From positions 1-64,000 of the forward strand of contig JAAEAF010006696.1 of assembly GCA_011037195.1 (NCBI GenBank): a stretch of DNA of 64,000 nt, given 5' to 3'. This document shows, in pieces, positions 13,690 to 24,991 of the stretch. Source of the DNA: Triatoma infestans (taxonomy: Eukaryota; Arthropoda; Insecta; Hemiptera; Reduviidae). Position numbers and translations under genes: made by a program. A model generated the notes under the pieces. It saw only the letters and a program-made list of their open reading frames with translations, was not told the origin of the DNA and ran no database searches. Every line of letters begins with the position of its first letter. The first letter of the stretch is position 1.

Positions 13690-14478
13690 TTTGTGTTGGC
13701 ATTTCCGCAGATCTGCGCTATTCCTCAACCAAAATTTTCCATGCCTTTTTCCAATTTGCCAAATCCAAAGCATGCTACGAGACTTCTCCTTGGCCTACCT
13801 CTGGATATTCTTCCTTTGTCCCCCGACGGCAAAACTTACTTCGGCAATCACCCAGCCGGCACCCACTTTACATGTCCAAACCATTCAAGCATCTTTCTTT
13901 CAATGGTCTGAAGGATCTTTGAAACCCTTGCAGACCTTTACCAGAAAGCCATTTCCACAGCTACAAAGTTAGAGATGTTTTTTGTCGTTTATGTTTCGTA
14001 CGCAGTTTTACAGGGTTATGCTTTGGAAGATTGCTTGATATATATTATGTTTCTTTACTTTTGGCAGAATATTCCTATTCCAAAGTATTGTGTACAGCAT
14101 GAACGTACACTGTCTTCCTTCAATTACCCTTCACAAGATCACTTGATCGGAAGAGCTATTTGTCACTGCTAGGAAGCTTAAATATTTGAAGTTACGGTAT
14201 TATTTCTTTCCCTTCTAAGTTGATAAGGTCAGACGCTTTTTTTTATTTGACAGGAGCTCCGTGTTGTCGTATTGTCCTATTGCTTATACTCCTCAGCTAG
14301 TTTTCGGAAATGTCGTCACTATCCTGAGCTACAATTACCTGATCATCTGCAAGCAGGTTATTGTGTCTGTAGATGTCCTTCCGAATTGGAACTCCCATTT
14401 TTTATTATTTAGTTTTTCAGGATGACATCAACATATATCTTACATAAAGACGGTGGCATTGGACACCCTTGCAGGAGA
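13690..14478 (-). pseudogene. Degenerate LINE reverse transcriptase, C-terminal part
   Basis: Read on the minus strand in broken frames, there is a QGCPM-like block near 14470-14440 and an LLADDQVIVAQDSDDI block (the RT catalytic box) near 14380-14320. Further on come a WFGHV-like block and an 'RGRPRRS' block near 13860-13760, which is typical of the end of LINE ORF2. Stops and frameshifts are frequent. ORFs on the plus strand here (13691-14172) are shadows. Confidence 0.55.
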
Positions 14479-14479
14479 A

Positions 14480-14820
14480 CTTTCGTACTTGAATAGTGTT
14501 CCTACTTTTACCTTATAGGTGTCCTTGGGACAGTTCACAGGCTCCGAACCAAAGTCCACGGACACATATTCCCTTTCCCCGAACTGCTGCTCTCTGAACT
14601 TTTTTTTATAGAAAGGAGTGCACCTTTCGTATATGGCCTTCTTCTCATCATCTATCTTTGTGGCCAGCTCTAGGTCGTTGCACTCTAAGCGCTCCGTAGG
14701 GTCTATGATCCACGATATATTACAGTTGTCACCTGAATGCAATTATGTCAGCGTACCTGGCTGTCCCCTGGGTGTCCACTCCACATACCTCCTCCATGCA
14801 TTCATATCCAGGTTTCATTA
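14480..14820 (-). pseudogene. Endonuclease-like fragment of a non-LTR retroelement
   Basis: Minus-strand translation gives a GYECMEEVCG block, then ARYADIIAF. After a frameshift at about 14740 comes a block with WIIDPTERLECND and a YERCTPFY stretch. The D..IIAF / IIDPT..E spacing is reminiscent of the restriction-like endonuclease end of some insect retroelements. This is an impression from family wording, not a profile match. The reading frame is broken and joined directly to the RT fragment at 13690-14478. Confidence 0.35.
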
Positions 14821-14829
14821 ATAATCTAT

Positions 14830-14936
14830 CATCTGAAAATGCGTAAACTTTTTATCTTCCGTTTTCCACAATTTACTCAACAAAAATATGACCAACGATT
14901 TTCTTGAAACTTTTGTATACATTCTATACATACAAA
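14830..14936 (+). repeat. ~1 kb repeat fragment (left of a LINE insertion)
   Basis: Contains recognisable 'ctcaacaaaaatatg' and 'caacgattttcttgaaactt' blocks of the 1-kb family. The family's 3' end resumes at 15777, so the RNase H LINE fragment lies inside this repeat. Confidence 0.45.
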
Positions 14937-14939
14937 TCA

Positions 14940-15776
14940 GGGGCCGCCTCCCATCACCTCTAGGCACGATCGTAATAACCAGTGGTTGATTGAGGAAATC
15001 AAGACTCAAGGTAATCAAGGATTGGGGGAAATCTTCTTGGAATGCCAACTGATAGGATGGTTCCTAGGTATCATTTCGAAAGGAACTTCCAAATTGTTAT
15101 ATCGAGCAGAGGTGAATGGGACTGTGACTCCCCCTGTTTGGTAACTCGATCTGGTATACAAACGGATCCAGGGGTCGGAACCGGGGTCCCCAGGGGCAGG
15201 CCTAAAGTTAAGATCAAGCCCAGCCTAGGGAAGTACGCCACGGTCTTTCAGGCTGTGAAGTGTGGCGTTACAACTCTGCGCTATGGAGATTATAAGGCAA
15301 GGCATAGTAGGTAGAAGAGTGGCCATATACTCCGACGGTCAGGCAGCCCTGAAGGCACTTTCTTCTCACCAAATAGTCTCAAGACTGGTGTGGGATAGCC
15401 TACTTGCCCTAACCGAGGTGGTCCGCGGAATAAACTAACACTCGGGACATGCGGGGTTTCTGGGCAATGAAAGGGCGGATGCCTTAGCGAGGGAGGGTTT
15501 GCAGGGTACCTTTATAGGCCCCCGACCCTACTGCGGCTTGTCCAGGAGCCTTATTCAAACTTCTATCAAAGGTTGGATAGAAGAACAGCGTCTGCTTTGG
15601 TGGGAGAAAACACCAGGATAGAGTCAGATTTACCAGAGATCTACTGAGCCATACCCAAACGGATATAAGGCTAATTGTGGGTATAATAACAGGGCATTTT
15701 AGGCTGAACAGACACATGCACCATCTGCAACTTGCAGATAGTGCGGTATGCCGATTCTGCAAACCGCAAATATAGA
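14940..15776 (+). pseudogene. RNase H domain of a LINE, degenerate
   Basis: Shifting frames give an RNase H with a VFQA block (15246-15260), then an IYSDGQAALKAL block (15325-15365). A stop falls in a decayed GHAGFLGNERADALAREG block (15445-15500), followed by a GPRPYCGLSRSL block. The wording matches the RNase H tail of other fragments in this window (35397-36121, 44006-45248, 55610-56320). The frame is broken several times. It is inserted in the 1-kb repeat, whose end resumes at 15777. Confidence 0.65.
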
Positions 15777-15850
15777 GAAAGTCGTGTGAGTGTTTCATAA
15801 TTTTAATTTTTTTTTTAGTAAATTTTCCCACAAATTCTTATGAAAAACAA
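15777..15850 (+). repeat. ~1 kb repeat 3' end (right of a LINE insertion)
   Basis: 'agaaagtcgtgtgagtgttt' restores the 3' terminus of the 1-kb family after the LINE fragment. Together with 14830-14936 it marks a nested insertion. Confidence 0.45.
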
Positions 15851-16189
15851 ATTTGGCATTCATACTTTTCAGTTGATAAATAAATTAGTTTTGGCGTTTA
15901 ATTTCTTCCTAGGCTTCAGTTTAAAACGTTTAATACAAATATATATATATTTATACTTTTTTATTTTATTTTTTATAAAGCGATTTGTTTTAAATTTTGT
16001 GAAAGCAATGAGGTTTGAATAAAGCCTCATCGCTGAAACCGTCCCGTAGGAATTGTAGTTTGAGGACCACTGATCTAGATTATGCAATGATTATAAAATC
16101 CTACAGAAATATATACTTTTTTTCCTTTTTAACTTATACCTACAATAATTAAAAGAACAACGTTTAAGTTAAAAATTAAAAAAAGACAA

Positions 16190-16570
16190 AGACAAAGATA
16201 CAGCAATTAAGGTCAAAGAGGTGGTTTATGCACTGTCTTGTTTTATGCCAGCTAAAATATATAGGACATACAAAAAAAACTGTTTAAGCACTATGCTTGA
16301 ACAACACAGAAAATCCATAAAATATAAAACCAATTCAGAAACCTCTTTAGTTAAACATCATAGAATAACCAACCACAAATTTGACTTTAATAACGCAGTA
16401 GTAATAGATAAAGAAAAAAAATACAAATAAAAGGAAAATATTAGAGGCAATACACATTTATGTAAATTTGAATAATATAGTTAATGACCGAAAAGAGTGT
16501 GCAAATATAAAAACATATGTTAATTTACTTAATAAATTAGACCACACTTAAACAAAAAGCTACAAATAAC
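16190..16570 (+). pseudogene. Penelope-like element: GIY-YIG endonuclease remnant
   Basis: The translation reads VVYALSC..AKIYRTYKKN, then LEQHRKSIK, HRITNHKFDF and VIDKEKKYK. This order matches the end of Penelope-like retroelement proteins, where a GIY-YIG nuclease follows the reverse transcriptase. Here the GIY and YIG motifs are altered (VVY and IYR) and the frame breaks at 16430. Related non-coding Penelope-type sequence probably continues to about 18150, interrupted by the insertion at 16992-17712. Confidence 0.5.
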
Positions 16571-16978
16571 CTAAGAAAAAAATAACCTCCCCTCACATGA
16601 TACACTACTTTTGCCAGATGTTTGCTAATTATAACAAAATATATCAAACTTATATAAAACAATCATACACTTAAATTAATTAAATATTAATCATAATAAC
16701 AATTTCTAATTAAACCGTTAAATATAAAATATAAAATAGTGAAGAATAATTTAATAATCATAAAACCATATACTAATGACGTCACATTGAATAAGTAATA
16801 CAATTTTAAAATCAATCTACCACAATGGCTCCTAGCTAGTGGACTCCCACAGTTACAGTAAGTTCAATTACCAATTAAAAATTAATTTTAACATATGTAG
16901 AAAAAATTATAAATTTCAAATAAGCATAAGCTAATTTAATATAATCAAATTACTGGCCTTAATAACAAAATTAAAATA

Positions 16979-17725
16979 ATAGAAGATACCTCCCCCCTGT
17001 GTGAATGGAATGTATATAATTAAAGGAATGAATGTATTTATTAGCGAGCTTGTATTTATTAGCATGAACGTTTTAATCGAGTGAATGATGGTATGAATGA
17101 GGTGTAAGTAGTGTAAATAACATTAGATTTATGTTATCTCAAAGGGTGTAGGAATAATTATAAAAGTACTACACCCTAATTAAATTTAGGATATTTGTAG
17201 AGAAGGAATATGTATAAAAGTACTTCCTCTAGGATGCAAATAGCCACTTGCAAAATGATGAGTTGAGTCCATTAAGATGCACAAATTGAGACAAATTGAT
17301 TTAACTTATTAAATATTTAATTTATGGATTATATGTGATATAGATATAGTATACATAACATCATGTTCATAAATATATTTACTTGATAGATTAATCAGAG
17401 ATAAATTAATGATATGGAATTTGTTTTGACAAAAGATTTATTTATTTTATACGGCTTGTAAAGGATGGCACTACTGAGATATCCACACTCTCCCTCGTCG
17501 ACTGGATCGATGATCTAAGTGGAAATGTGTGGAACCATGTCCGATCTCTTGGGGCTCCAACATGTCTTGCCCGCCAAGATAATGCGTTGGATGCCTTACA
17601 GGAAACAGCGGAGCATGTGCCATCCCAGTTAGGGCAGAATCGGCTCGAGAAGACAACGGTACGTTGGGGCGCTAATGACCTTGGTTGTCGATGCGCCAAA
17701 AAAAAAAAAAAAATAGAAGATACCT
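16979..17725 (+). mobile_element. Poly(A)-tailed retroposon with 13-bp target-site duplication
   Basis: The 13-mer ATAGAAGATACCT occurs at 16979-16991 and again at 17713-17725. The intervening 721 bp (16992-17712) end in a run of A residues (17698-17712). This is the signature of target-primed retroposition in plus orientation. Inside, 17442-17697 is open and could encode about 85 residues that run into the poly(A); I do not recognise the protein. The 5' part is AT-rich. It may be a 5'-truncated LINE end or a SINE-like composite. Confidence 0.6.
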
Positions 17726-18086
17726 ACATAAAATACTCGTCACTAAAAATCCATATTGAAACCACGTGGCCAAACTTTGAAAATCATAAAGAAATTTATC
17801 ATAACCAGTTCTGAGGGGAAAAAAATGTTTAATCACATAACTAATATATATAACGACGTGTAATATATGGAAATTACAAATAAAATAACTAAATAAAAAT
17901 TTGAACATACCTCATAGACTGGAAATTACACAATAAAAAACATGACATTGCAATACAGGTTGGTACAACTAATTTATAGGACATCTTATAATTAAAAAAG
18001 TAATTTCCAAATTGTCAACTTAGTAATCAATTGTAAAAATAACTCTATATACTGTATTTTCAGATTACAATCAAATTATATATATT

Positions 18087-18133
18087 GTTCTTCCGATGAT
18101 GATGGCATGCATAGTGCCGAAACGTCGGGAATC
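18087..18133 (+). ncRNA. Hammerhead-ribozyme-like motif (degenerate)
   Basis: A CCGATGA core-like segment (18093-18099) is followed by a GGCA/TGCC hairpin and GAAACGTC (18119-18126). Flanks 'gttctt' and 'gggaat' can pair with wobbles to form stem I. The core has C in place of U at position 4 and extra bases before stem II, so activity is doubtful. It lies downstream of the Penelope-like fragment, where such motifs are expected. Confidence 0.3.
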
Positions 18134-18652
18134 ATGTAAATTACAAAGAAAAAAATATAATCTAAAGGATGTAATTAGGTTTATAAATCTACAACCCTTA
18201 ATCAAAGTAAAAAAAAAAAAAAATTAATGCTATATTCTTATAATAATAATAATAATAATCATACAGACATTTTAGTAAGTAAAACAAATAAAAAAATAAT
18301 ATTAACAGCTTCTTCATCTTGCCGTAAATATTCTGTACAAACTGTGGAATGTTGAAGAGAAAACATTACAAACTGCTCATAGCGAGGCGGACCCATATAA
18401 AACGTGATATGTCAACCGATCTTTGTACTTTTGTTCATCAGTATATAATCACATTCATATATCTATATGGTTTTGTCTTTTCCACATTTAAATCAATGTG
18501 ACCTTTCCTTTGTTATTATAAATATAAGCAGACATCTATTATATATTATCAAAGTATAAACATTATTCCATTTGTTTACTTAAATAAAAATGTATAAGTT
18601 TGATATTTATATTTTTATAGTTCGTTAAATATCTCAAGAAACATTAATACTA

Positions 18653-19655
18653 GGTGTCCATTTGAGAGAAATTCGCGAGAGCTGTTCACAATAGTTACTC
18701 TCAACTGCCTGTCCACTCGAGAACAGCTTTCAAAAGTTTTACTCGCCTATAGCAACAGAGAGTAGTTCTCGAGTGTTTATGTAGGAGGTCACTCTCAGCG
18801 TCGTGTCCATTAGGCAACCTTGGGAGTATCTGCGTAAATGGAAACATTGAAATTCTGATGTTCAGACATGGATATGCAAAAGCTTGCAGCCGTTATTGTA
18901 GTGACATTAAAAAGGAAAAGACAAACGGAAAATAACATGAAAAAGTTGTTGGGATAAATCATGGGTTCAACGGAGATTTACATTGGGTGCGTGTTAAACG
19001 CTTACAAGAGAATTACAAATTGAAGATGCTCAACAATTTCGTAATTTTGTCCGAATGAGTGCAGTAGAGGTTCAACAAATAATAGAGTGCGTTGGACCAG
19101 TAGTTACTACAGGATACTAAAATGCGAGAGGCCATATCTATCAATGAGCGCGTAATGGTCACATTATGATTTTTTCGCATCAGGTTCGTATATTTAATAT
19201 ATGATAGCGTGTATTAATATTATTAGTACTAATTAATATAATTAATTTATACAGGTGATTCGTACAGTAGCAGTGCAATAAATTTCTTGTGAAATTTTCT
19301 TCAGTACGTCATGTTTTTTCTCCCTGATATCGGAAGTCAATGCTTTTCGTATCCCAGAGTACGAAATTTCCTTCATACAAGCCAATCAAGTTTTCAGTTT
19401 CTTCTTTTGTTCCAGTTCTTCTTCTGCGCCATTTTTTCAGCAAACTCCCGGAGAGCACTCTCAGAATTTGAAATTGTTTCGTATTGTGAAAGTAGCTAGC
19501 AGAAAGCAGTAATATTCCCTTTCCGCTTGCGAGCAACTCTCAACATGTTTACTCTACGAGAGTTTATCAGGCAGATAGTTACTCTCAACACTATGTCCAC
19601 TAGCGAGTAATAATCTCAAGAGTAGCTCTCGAAAGTATTTCTCTCAAATGGACGT
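18653..19655 (+). mobile_element. PIF/Harbinger DNA transposon, internally deleted
   Basis: Terminal inverted repeats share GTCCATTTGAGAGAAAT at both ends (left 18656-18672; right, inverted, about 19638-19654), with 'cta' on both flanks. Subterminal 'ctctcgag/gttactctc' repeats lie at each side. Between about 18930 and 19280 the plus strand reads as the N-terminal part of a Harbinger nuclease-type transposase: an RRFTLGA block, 'EDAQQFRNFVRMSAVEVQQI' and REAISINERV-like blocks with lesions. A plausible GT..AG intron (19184-19254) splits a GDSY-type motif. The rest of the transposase is missing, so the element is non-autonomous. Confidence 0.65.
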
Positions 19656-19984
19656 CTACCTTTGTATCTTAGAAAAATAGTGCGAGCAGTGGAATTTATT
19701 GGTAAATCTTCCAAAAATCAATGATACTTAAGAGATGCGTAAGAAAGATAGACTGCCTTTCTTTCCTAACCTACTTTAATAGAAAATAAATTCAGCAGCA
19801 AAACTTGGTATAAATAAGGTCAGGCCTCAATTTATTACTAATAATAGTAAATGAAAGAAGATAGTAAATGACATAATTTGCTGTCAATCTGTTGGTTTCA
19901 GACAGAAGAAAATTGATGGAAACTGATGAAGGATGATTGAGGAAATAGATGTGTCTGAAGCCGAAGCATGGCTGCAGCAACTGA

Positions 19985-20757
19985 GCAAAGAAAGATCCAT
20001 GGCTTTAAATAGTGTGACCATTGTTTTCCAGGCTGAGATCATTGGTATCATAAAATGCTGCCTTACGGTGGAAGAATGGTAGGGATGTGTTAATGATGTG
20101 AGGATATTTTCTGATACTCAAGCTGATTAAAGGCTTTTGAATGAATTTTGCTGAAGTTATAAATTAGTGGGTGAATGTAGGAGTAGACTTTAAAGGCCTC
20201 GCTAACGGTAGACAAGCATAAGAGGTCGTAAGAGGGCTGACTAGTTGGTTATGGAGGTCATTAGCGTTTTATGATCCCAAGTCAGCAATAGCTGTCGCAA
20301 AGCAACATCTGATGAAGTAGTTAAATAGTGGAGGATGGAGGATTCTCATGAAGAATGAAATTGAAGTGGCATTGGAAGAGGATACGGAGAGGTGTCTTCA
20401 GGCTAAAAGATTTGGTATAAGCCAGGACTTGGAATATCTTCTCTCCACGAATAGGATAGGATTAATAGTTTTGTTGACTGGACACGTTTGTATAGAAAGT
20501 CATTTACACAAAATAATCAGAACGTCAAGTCCTAATTTTCTAGAATTGTGGAAGAGATTGAATGAAACGGTGATCGTATAGGTGAGTTTCTCCCATTTCG
20601 CTAATACTAGAATTCGCATGTTCGGGGTGCTATTAACCGATTAAAGGTAATTATAGATTAAGGATATCTTAAGATATACAGCCAGACAGATAGATTTGTG
20701 GGGGAAACTTCTTAGGAGAAACATTGTTTCTACTGTAGGATAATAATAGCTATAATC
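19985..20757 (+). pseudogene. RNase H tail of a LINE, degenerate; continues after the hAT insertion
   Basis: Blocks resembling VFQAEIIGIIKCC and VRIFSDTQA (19995-20125) and later LTGHV..HLHKI (20470-20520) and FANTRIRMFGVL (20595-20630) follow the order of the RNase H and C-terminal zinc region of the other LINE fragments here. There are many frameshifts. The 3' end resumes beyond the hAT element at 22312 and finishes in (taa)n at about 22340-22362. Confidence 0.55.
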
Positions 20758-20949
20758 GTTTAGGTCAGGGGTGAGCAACCTTTTCAATCAACGGGCCAAT
20801 TTAAATTTTAAAATTTTTTGGCGGGCCGCACATAAAGTAACACTTATTAATAATTTACAAAACTTTATTTATAATAAACATAAGAATAAAAAAATATAAA
20901 GTTTAAAAAAAAGTAAAGATTTCATATACAAATTTTAATGCAAAATAAA

Positions 20950-21543
20950 AACAAACAAGAAAAGAACAGAAAAACGAATTTACTTGAAATTTTTAATGAG
21001 AAATTTGGCATTGTTTTTTCGATACAAGCTGATCAATATCAGCCGGAATTGATGAGGTCAACCGGAACATGTACGCAGCTTTCTAATCGTGCATCACTCA
21101 GTCTTGATCGGTGGTCATTTTTGATTTATTTCATGGTTGAAAATAATTGTCCCCAAACATACATACTTCCGAACAGAGACATCATTTGCTTTGCATTTTT
21201 CGTCAAAAGTGGAAATTTCTCAGGGCTCACATAAGATTTATAAAAATTTTTGATGTTTACTGAGAAGAATATATTTTTTTTAATCGGTATTGTTCTGCAT
21301 GTCAAGCACTTCCATTTGAAAGTCTTCGGGAACTTTATCCACATCGATATTAAATGGCGAGGAAAACATTTTCATGAAAACCGCTGTCTTCTCAGCTTTG
21401 AACATTTGGAATCGTAATTGAAATTCGTTGATTAAAATGTCTATATATTGTGCGTATTTTTTAAAAGTAGTAACGTTTTCTTTTTCTAAATGTGGAAAGT
21501 GAGACACATTATTCTCATAAAAATAAAGAGACATGTAACACAT
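20950..21543 (-). pseudogene. hAT transposase remnant, C-terminal half
   Basis: Minus-strand frames give a VSHFPHL block, RFQMFK, FSSPFNIDVD, VPEDFQMEV and, after a frameshift near 21300, EKFPLL..SLFGSMYVWGQLFSTMK. A further shifted block reads HRSRLSDARL. This order corresponds to the C-terminal region, including the dimerisation domain, of hAT transposases of the kind also domesticated as GTF2IRD2/SCAND3-like proteins. The N-terminal DNA-binding part is missing and at least two frameshifts are present, so it is non-functional. Confidence 0.7.
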
Positions 21544-21760
21544 ATTAATGTTACTAAACTAAAATGTATAAAAAATGTTCCAAAAAAAGCAATAACCTGA
21601 CGAAGCCTTAAAAAGAAAAGGAAAAATTCAAAATATAAAACATAAGGTTAGTAATTTTTGTACAAATAAAAAAGAATATTATTATATTATAAATAATAAA
21701 AATTTAATAAAAACAGTTACAAACTATAATATAAATAAAATAATTGTCTGTATTGTAGTA

Positions 21761-21801
21761 TCCCTCTGAAGACAGCACGTTGAGTGCGGAAACGTAAGGG
21801 A
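21761..21801 (+). ncRNA. Hammerhead ribozyme candidate
   Basis: All core elements are present in order. They are stem I strand TCCCT (21761-21765), CTGAAGA (21766-21772), a stem II hairpin C-A-GCAC..GTGC-G, GAAAC (21789-21793), GTA cleavage triplet (21794-21796) and stem I partner AGGGA (21797-21801). Stem I pairs 5 of 5; stem II pairs C:G plus GCAC:GTGC with one bulged A. Stem III is very short, as in Penelope-like hammerheads, which can act as dimers. Predicted cleavage is after A21796. It lies inside the hAT element. Confidence 0.6.
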
Positions 21802-22013
21802 ACAGAAAACATTGTAATATTTGAATGAAAAAATAAATATAAGAATTTTGGCTGTAAAAAAAGGTTCATTTCATAACCACCCAAAGTAAAGAAGAATCTA
21901 ATATTACTTTTTTGGCAATAATATTGGACTCACGCCTTTCAAGAAATACAAGAATTGCTAAAATTGCTAGTTAACAGCTTACCAGTCTGACTGTTGTGTG
22001 ACAGAAGCAAACA

Positions 22014-22152
22014 CAAACAAGCACAGACGCGGCGCGTTCGTATTACATGTTTGAACAAGTCGCCGACAAGTGAATATCTCGTCAAACAAGCACAGACGCG
22101 GCACGATCGCATTGCATGTTTAAACAAGTCGCCGACAAGTGAGTAACTCGTC
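22014..22152 (+). repeat. 69-bp tandem duplication within hAT
   Basis: Two adjacent units start at about 22014 and 22083. Both carry 'aagcacagacgcggc' and 'acaagtcgccgacaagtga' blocks. CpG-rich compared with the surroundings. Confidence 0.7.
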
Positions 22153-22311
22153 ACAAAAAAATTGTTTCGGTTTAGTATGTACTACCATTTTATTATAATT
22201 AATTTTATAACAATATATTGATGGGAGAAAGTCGATAAAATAAATTCAATTTTAGAAATGCTTGGCGGGCCGCATAAACATGTTTAACGGGCCGCGTGTT
22301 GCTCATCCCTG

Positions 22312-22362
22312 GTTTAGGTCCCATGCTGTCTCCACATTCCTAGTGATAATAATAATAATAAT
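22312..22362 (+). repeat. LINE 3' end with (taa)n tail
   Basis: This is the continuation of the LINE fragment interrupted by the hAT element. The sequence runs from the duplicated GTTTAGGT into a short unique stretch and a (taa)n tail, the tail type also seen at 56308-56320. Confidence 0.5.
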
Positions 22363-23039
22363 ATCTCAATAAATGCAAAAATTCTAGTTTTTGGGTTCCA
22401 AGATTGGCGTTACTTTTGGTCGTGTGGGAATTTATTGGTAATGTGAGTATTTATTGGTATGAAAGTTTAAGATGATATGAATGCTACTAAGCGTGTGAAT
22501 GTATTGACTGATAGGAGGTTTGTTAATGAGTATTTGGCATAAATAAGGTATAAATTATGAAAAAATAGTAAAGGTGCTGTAACTGGACGTTTTGGGATGG
22601 TTGTGTTGGATATTTGACGATGAATTTATTCACATTTATATATATATATAAATTGGAGTTTTCAGTCTTACGACGTCATAGAAACATTTCGAAGATATTT
22701 AAAAAAAAATTATTTGTCATATTTGACGATAAATCACAGCCAGCATTAAATCGGTAAATTCGAGTTTCATCGATAAATTGTACTCAAGTAAAGAATACTT
22801 GAGTATGAATACTGTACCTAGTACTCAAAATATTTGAATACTGAGTAGTTTACTCAACTTGTTTTTTTTTTTAAGATAGATATGAGTATAGTACTTAAAC
22901 TTTTTCAAAGGTGAACATGAGTACTGAATTTTTGACTGTTAAGTAATTAAACTAATTAATATGTCCAGGCATTATTCGAAATAACATATAACATATATTT
23001 TTTTCTATTTATTTTTATTAGTTCCATGAATTCGAATAT
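22363..23039. other. Intergenic, no gene recognised
   Basis: AT-rich, with repeated 'gagtatg/gagtact' words at 22795-22940. No ORF with a motif. Confidence 0.4.
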
Positions 23040-24180
23040 ACACATTGATCGTCTCTATACGTACGTATAACTGCATATTTGTACGTCTGTTTGTTTTGTA
23101 TGTCTCCTTATCAGAATAAATGTATATTTCTTTCTCAGTACAGATATAATATGTGCGTACATCTATTCCTGTGTATGTCTGTATAGCAGTACGTTTATTC
23201 GTTTCTAGTTCTGTTGTTCATTTACGTATATGGTTGAATATATGGTTTCTTCTATTCGCCAGAATGGCTGTAAGTTTTGTATGCCTTTATGACAATATAT
23301 TTGTAATGAGTTTGTTTTTTTATAGCTGTATAATTGTATGTCTGTATGTATGGCATATACCCAATATATGTTTATATGTATGACCGTATGTTTGTATGTC
23401 TGTTCATCGGTAAAACTGTATTTAGGTTGGTCTGCAAACGGATATCTTTTCGTCGATAAGACTGTATTTTTGTTTGTTTGTTTGTTTGTCTATATGGCCA
23501 TATGCTTGTTCTTCCATATGGCTGTTTGATCTGAAAGCCTGTTTGGCTCCATGCTTGTATGTCTCTTCGTCTATGTCTCTGTACGTTTGTCTTCTGTTCG
23601 TCTGAATGACTGTCCACTTGACGTCAACTCATCAATATGACTGCATATCCCTATGTCAGTATCACTATATGTTTTTTATGTATATTCATCTGTATGTCTG
23701 TATAGCTGTACAGTATAGCCTATATAGCTGTATATTATTGTATCTGCGTTGTCCTGTCCTGTTTTGTGCCTCTGCGTCAATATGTTTATATACCAGTATG
23801 GCTATATGGCTGCATGTTTTCAACGTCTTTTCGTCATTCGTTTCGTCTGTAGATTATATAACTATTCAAGATTTATGGCTGTTTGTATTTCTATGTCGCC
23901 AGTACGTCTGAATGTCCTGCATGTTTCTACGTCTGTTCTATGGCTAGATGTTTGTATGTCAAGAGATTATGGCATATTCTGAAAGATACGCGAACAGAGT
24001 AAATACACGTAGTCCAATAAAACACCTAACCATTTAGAAATATATTCATACGAATGAAAACCAAACTATTAGCCACACATATTTCAGACAAGCAGACAAA
24101 ATTACAAACATGCAGCCATAAAACCGAACAGACTTACAAATCGTACAGTCAAGGAGACATATAAACGCACAAACTTACTA
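23040..24180 (+). repeat. Degenerate (tgtatgtctgtt)-type low-complexity tract with strand switch
   Basis: For about 930 bp the plus strand is built from variants of 'tgtatgtctgt', 'tgtttgtttg' and 'tatggctgtatg'. From about 24050 to 24180 the composition flips to 'agacaagcagacaaa' / 'cataaaaccgaacagac' words, the complement. The overlapping open frames rich in C, V, Y and F are a by-product of few stop-forming words, not genes. Confidence 0.65.
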
Positions 24181-24991
24181 TAAAGCCATTTAGTTAAAAG
24201 AAGTGAAGTCAGAAATTCGCTGCAATGGTTTTTGAAAGAAACATAACTTAGGTCTTGTGGACTCTTCCTTGTAGTTTGGCCAGTAATTGGTGCGAGAATA
24301 GGATACACATTCATAAAGCTTTAAACGAACCGCTCTCTCTTCACTTATACAATGGTTTGATCTCTGCTTGAAGTTGCATAACGGGTATCGTCATTGATTG
24401 TAGGCTAGTTGTTCTCTGTCTTAGAACTTTATTCTGTTCCTTCTCCAGCTTTTTATTTTTCTCCAGCAAAGTTGTAGATATTGTAGCGATGACTTTCCCT
24501 CTATCCTCCGCAGTTGGAATAAGAACATAAGAAAGGAATTTAGAAAATTTGTTCAATTTGTACATACATAAACGTAATCCCGGAAAAAAAAAAAAAAATG
24601 GTTCATGAGGGAGTTTTGACGTTAAATTTCAAATTTTATGTAAGGTTGTTTTCAATGTTATTGTAATGCTCTTTTGGACCACATGACAATCCACCTTCTT
24701 CTGCCGGCTGGGGAGGTACTTGTCCTTCTTTACCTTTACATTTACAAATGCTCGGTTACAAATGAGTAAAAATTTGAAATGTAAAAAAATAAAAATTTAT
24801 CATTTTATATACATAACTGTAATAACAGAAATAAGTTATTTTCTTTTAAATGCATAGTAAATTGTGGCAGATGGCTGCAACCAGGCCAAAATATACTAAT
24901 GTAATTACTTTATAAAGTATTATTATTAATTCAATACATTTTATTAGAATTAAAAAAAAAAAAAAAATCTTGTAATATATTAGTATCAGAT
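24181..24991. other. Intergenic, no gene recognised
   Basis: A 74-codon minus-strand ORF (24341-24565) has a lysine/glutamate/leucine-rich, possibly coiled-coil composition but no start context or family resemblance that I can defend. The rest is AT-rich with poly-A runs. Confidence 0.35.

Larger units (their letters stand above)
20766..22311. mobile_element. hAT transposon with 8-bp target-site duplication
   Basis: The ends are CAGGGGTGAGCAACC (20766 on) and its near-complement GTTGCTCATCCCTG (ending 22311). Both flanks carry the 8-bp duplication GTTTAGGT (20758-20765 and 22312-22319), exactly as hAT insertion produces. Subterminal 'gcgggccgcat' / 'gggccgc' words are shared at the two ends. 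It contains a transposase remnant (20950-21543, -), a Penelope-like piece with a hammerhead motif, and a 69-bp tandem duplication at 22014-22152. It inserted into a LINE 3' region. Confidence 0.85.

Noticed and set aside
13691..14172. Plus-strand ORFs of 93, 72 and 65 residues
   Set aside because: They lie opposite a decayed minus-strand LINE reverse transcriptase and have no motif of their own.
23153..23982. Overlapping Cys/Val/Tyr-rich ORFs on both strands
   Set aside because: They arise from a degenerate short-word repeat with few stop-forming words; no start context, motif or unique composition.
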